Below are positions 53,188-55,811 of a stretch of DNA of 55,811 nt, one piece after another. How positions within the stretch are numbered: position 1 is the first letter of the stretch; each line of letters opens with the position of its first letter. The position numbers and the translations under genes were made by a program. Source of the DNA: a virus; the IMG/VR virus record IMGVR_UViG_3300045125_000065, positions 1 to 55,811 of that record. One strand, given 5' to 3'. The notes under the pieces were generated by a model that made no database searches, was not told the DNA's origin, and saw only the letters and a program-made list of their open reading frames with translations.

Positions 53188-54516
53188 TTATAGGTCTAGC
53201 GACAATTGCCCGCCCTTTATGGCATCAATTCTAGCTTGAGCGATTCGAACATATTCGGCCTCTCGCTCAATACCGATAAACCGGAATCCTTCCAGTTTCG
53301 CAGCCTTCCCCGTTGACCCGCTGCCCATGAAAGGGTCAAGCACTACACCACCGGGTGGCGTGACTAGGCGGCAGAGGTAGCGCATTAGGTCAGTGGGCTT
53401 GACAGTGGGGTGAGTATTGGCGCGCGGGATGTCAACGACTGGCTTGCTGGTCATAGGATTGATCTTGAGGCCTTCTGCGCCAATCAAAGTTGCTTTCTTT
53501 TCAAACCCCTCAAGTCCTTCGTCCCGGTCTTTCTTGCTGGCTTTAGCGCAGTAAAAGAATCGGGCGGCAGAGCCGGAGTCGCCTTGCCATGTTTTTGGCG
53601 TGCGCTTTGTTTCAGTCCATCCAGTCGGATTTGTACGATCTCCACCCTTTCGCACTTGTCCGCCTCCGCTCGTGGTAATCGGAAACAACCCAACCACCTC
53701 ATCGCTGCCGTCGTGGATCAGGTTGGCGGGCCAGCGGCCAAGCGCCTCAGATCGGGCGACGTTCTCGCGGATGCGTGCGGCGTAGGCCTCTGCCGCCGCT
53801 TGGTCATTCATCCACGGGCGCTGCCAGCCCTCATGGATTTTCCCCGCGTTCTGCGCTTTCTCTGCGCCACCGCCCAGCTTATCGTCGGTCGCCACCCTGC
53901 ACCCATCAATGTTCAGCGCCCCAGTCCCATGCTCCAGCACGTTCTCGGCCACGGTGCCGGCCAGCGGCTTGCGCGCAACGGTGATGGGCTCCATGGCGGG
54001 CTTCAGGGCGGTGCCCCAGCCTTGCCACTGGCGGGCGGCGTTGGTGGCGGGGGCGGTGATCTGTGAGGATTTCAAACGGGTTTCGTAAGTGCTTGAGGAC
54101 AGCCCATGGCCAAGTGCCTCGCCTCCGTCATGCGGGTTCAGGTGGTATCCCGGAAGCCCCAGCTTCGACCACCACCTCACGTTCAGCGCCCGCCGCCTTG
54201 TCAATCGCCTTGCTCACATCCAGCGACTTCGGGAAGCCCGACCCGTGACCCAGGCAATCATGTCGCGGATCTCAAACCCCGCATCCTCGATCCGCACGGC
54301 CATGCGGTGCTGCGTGCGCGTGCCAGCGAAGGCCAGCAGGTGGCCGCCCGGTTTCAGCACACGCAGGCACTCGGCCCAAACGTCCACGCCGGGCACGTCA
54401 TAGTCCCACTTCTTGCCCATGAACGACAGGCCATAGGGCGGATCGGTAACCACCGCGTCGACGCTGCAATCGGGCATGGTGCGTAGCACTTCAAGACAGT
54501 CGCCGTGGTAGATCAA
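53188..54516 (-). CDS. DNA methyltransferase, beta-class N4-cytosine/N6-adenine type (one frameshift)
   Basis: About 442 aa. TTG start with GAAAGG upstream. Motif IV DPPYGLSFMGKKWDY at 25-39 lies before motif I (VLDPFMGSGSTGKAA near residue 392), the order of beta-class amino-methyltransferases. A shift near 54205 separates the two. The long middle (target recognition) contains NIDGCRVAT, ENVLEHGTGALNIDG and ANTHPTVKPTDLMRYLCRLV. Probably methylates phage DNA to evade host restriction. No restriction partner seen. Unusual place, inside the packaging block. Confidence 0.85.
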
Positions 54517-54553
54517 ATGATGCCTTTCGTAATAACGCGCATGGTGTCTTTAG

Positions 54554-55811
54554 TCATATCGCGTATGGATTGACCCGTTTGCTCTGCCCGCTGTCCGCAA
54601 AATCGTCATCGTCCCAATCATCCCGCGGCGGCGGGTCAATCTCCAGCCACCCGCTATCCCGCAGGAAGCGCAGCGCTTGGGTGGCCGCGTCCACAAAATC
54701 ATCGTGCGTTGTCTCCGGGAATGCGCATATCTGGCTGACAAATCCTTCCGCCCAGTCTCGGACGAACCCTTTTCTTGCCTGGCTCTCGGGTATCCAGACA
54801 CGCCCCGCAGCGATGATGTTCGACACGATATTCAGACGCTGCATCTTGTCCGCGCGGCCGGGGTTGTACGCCCGTACTGGCAGGTGCGCCCGCTGCAAGT
54901 CCTGTATCAGGCTGATGCCGGCGCTCTTATCCTCAACGAGGATCAGATCCACCCGCTTCGGGTTTTTGTCGTCACCGAATACCGTCGCGAACTCGTCGAT
55001 TACCTTCGGCCGCAGGTCTGGGTACTGCAATCTTTCCTGCCAGCAATCAATCACCATCACGGCCATAGGGCCGTCCAGAGGCTTGAACACGCCGAACACG
55101 ATGCACGCCGTCGGGTCGTTGGCGGTCTTCGGTGTAGGCGCAATCGTATGATTGGATGACGTATTCAAACCGCGGGAAGGGCTTCTGCGCGGGCCAAAGG
55201 CGAAACATGTCACGCTTAACGATGCCGGCTCCTTCAGGGTCAATGATCTCGGCGTGGATTTCCTGGCGGCCGAGATTCGTTCCTTCGTACTGGAGGATCT
55301 GTTTCTGAAGTTATCCGAAAGGTTCGCCAGGTTCGCGTATGTGCTCGCGGTCGTGACGGCCACGTCCTCCCCGTCCCTGCCTAGTAGATCGAGGATCAAG
55401 TCCTTGGGCCGGGGCGTGGTCGTGATGATTGTGCGCGTTCGCTTTCCCAGGCGCACAGATAGCTGAATCTGATCCCACGCCTCGGTGATGTAATCCCACG
55501 CCGCCAACTCATCAAGCCACGCGCCATGCCACTGCGGGCCGCGGAAGCGCTCGGGCTCACTGGCCGGGATGCCGACCAGCATGCTGCCGTTGATAAGCGT
55601 AATGGTTGGCCGAGGCTGTTTGATGTACTGCTTGATGAGCGTTTGAGGAATGACGGCGAGCAGCCCGGATTCGCCCTCAAAGCATGTCCCCTGCACGTCT
55701 GAGCTGGTCGGCGCGGCCACAAGCCAGCGCTGTCTCCGGCTCTTGCCATGCCCAATAGCCCACCGTTTCAGCGGCCGTCCTAGTCTTCCCGGCTCCACGC
55801 CCGGCAAGCAT
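54554..55811 (-). CDS. terL: Terminase large subunit, main part (starts at 157; several frameshifts)
   Basis: Continues from base 1. MLAGRGAGKTRTAAET is the Walker A region. Then LVAAPTSSDVQGTCFEGESG in an alternative frame, LINGSMLVGIPASEPERFRG, WHGAWLDELAAWDYITEAWD (Walker B region) and RTRTIITTTPRPKDLILDLL (coupling motif). Two shifts (about 55310 and 55135) hide DNFRKQILQYEGTNLGRQE, IHAEIIDPEGAGIV. The nuclease half has IVFGVFKP, MVIDCWQERLQYPDLRPKVI, VDLILVEDKSAGISLIQDLQ, PETTHDDFVDAATQALRFL (acidic catalytic cluster). About 471 aa in all. Confidence 0.9.
   Translation of the reverse strand, partial: CLPGVEPGRLGRPLKRWAIGHGKSRRQRWLVAAPTSSDVQGTCFEGESGLLAVIPQTLIKQYIKQPRPTITLINGSMLVGIPASEPERFRGPQWHGAWLDELAAWDYITEAWDQIQLSVRLGKRTRTIITTTPRPKDLILDLLGRDGEDVAVTTASTYANLANLSDNFRNRSSSTKERISAARKSTPRSLTLKEPASLSVTCFAFGPRRSPSRGLNTSSNHTIAPTPKTANDPTACIVFGVFKPLDGPMAVMVIDCWQERLQYPDLRPKVIDEFATVFGDDKNPKRVDLILVEDKSAGISLIQDLQRAHLPVRAYNPGRADKMQRLNIVSNIIAAGRVWIPESQARKGFVRDWAEGFVSQICAFPETTHDDFVDAATQALRFLRDSGWLEIDPPPRDDWDDDDFADSGQSKRVNPYAI

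Overview
The window reads as one complete, circularised genome of a tailed double-stranded DNA phage (about 55.8 kb). The large terminase gene starts near the left edge (start codon at 157, minus strand), runs off base 1 and resumes at base 55811: the left edge ends in GDWWSIWM and the right edge begins MLAGRGAGKT, so the Walker A region is rebuilt across the join. The virion genes (portal, scaffold, HK97-fold type capsid protein, SU10-type adaptor, several fibre-like proteins, no tape measure, sheath or tube) suggest a short-tailed podovirus-like particle. Gram-negative style lysis genes (three-TM holin, M15 endolysin, spanin-like protein) and the accessory gene set suggest a proteobacterial host, possibly Burkholderiales; that host guess is inference only. 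No integrase, DNA polymerase or RNA polymerase was seen.

Layout. Everything radiates from one control region at 8790-8913. A Cro-like repressor gene (8580-8789) is read leftward and the accessory arm rightward from two sigma70-type promoters that appear to share a single palindromic TTGCAA -35 box. The leftward arm first carries replication and recombination genes (YdaU/DUF1376-like protein, replication initiator with a structured leader, zinc-finger primase-like protein, DnaB-like helicase, RusA resolvase, Ref-like HNH nuclease), then small genes of which four have their own sigma70 promoter followed by a conserved 5' hairpin leader, then a GC-rich structured stretch with a tRNA-like element, then terS and terL. 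Across the circle junction it continues through a DNA methyltransferase, portal, GroES-like chaperonin, scaffold and capsid genes (54.5-46.8 kb), virion accessory and fibre genes (46.7-32.7 kb), the lysis cassette (32.3-31.0 kb), and adaptor, nozzle-like and large internal virion proteins ending in a lytic transglycosylase (31.0-18.4 kb). A terminator at 18366-18388 closes this roughly 46-kb leftward unit.

The rightward arm (8.9-18.4 kb) holds about 28 mostly small, tightly overlapping genes: an ssDNA-binding-like protein, a secreted protein, small zinc-knuckle proteins, two membrane proteins with the same architecture, a tandem family of three related proteins, and a PD-(D/E)XK nuclease at its end.

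Important caveat: more than 30 otherwise convincing genes, including terS, terL, capsid, portal and most tail genes, contain one or more single-base frameshifts, often in homopolymers, after which the protein resumes in another frame. I interpret these as read or assembly indels, not gene decay, and give the reconstructed gene limits.
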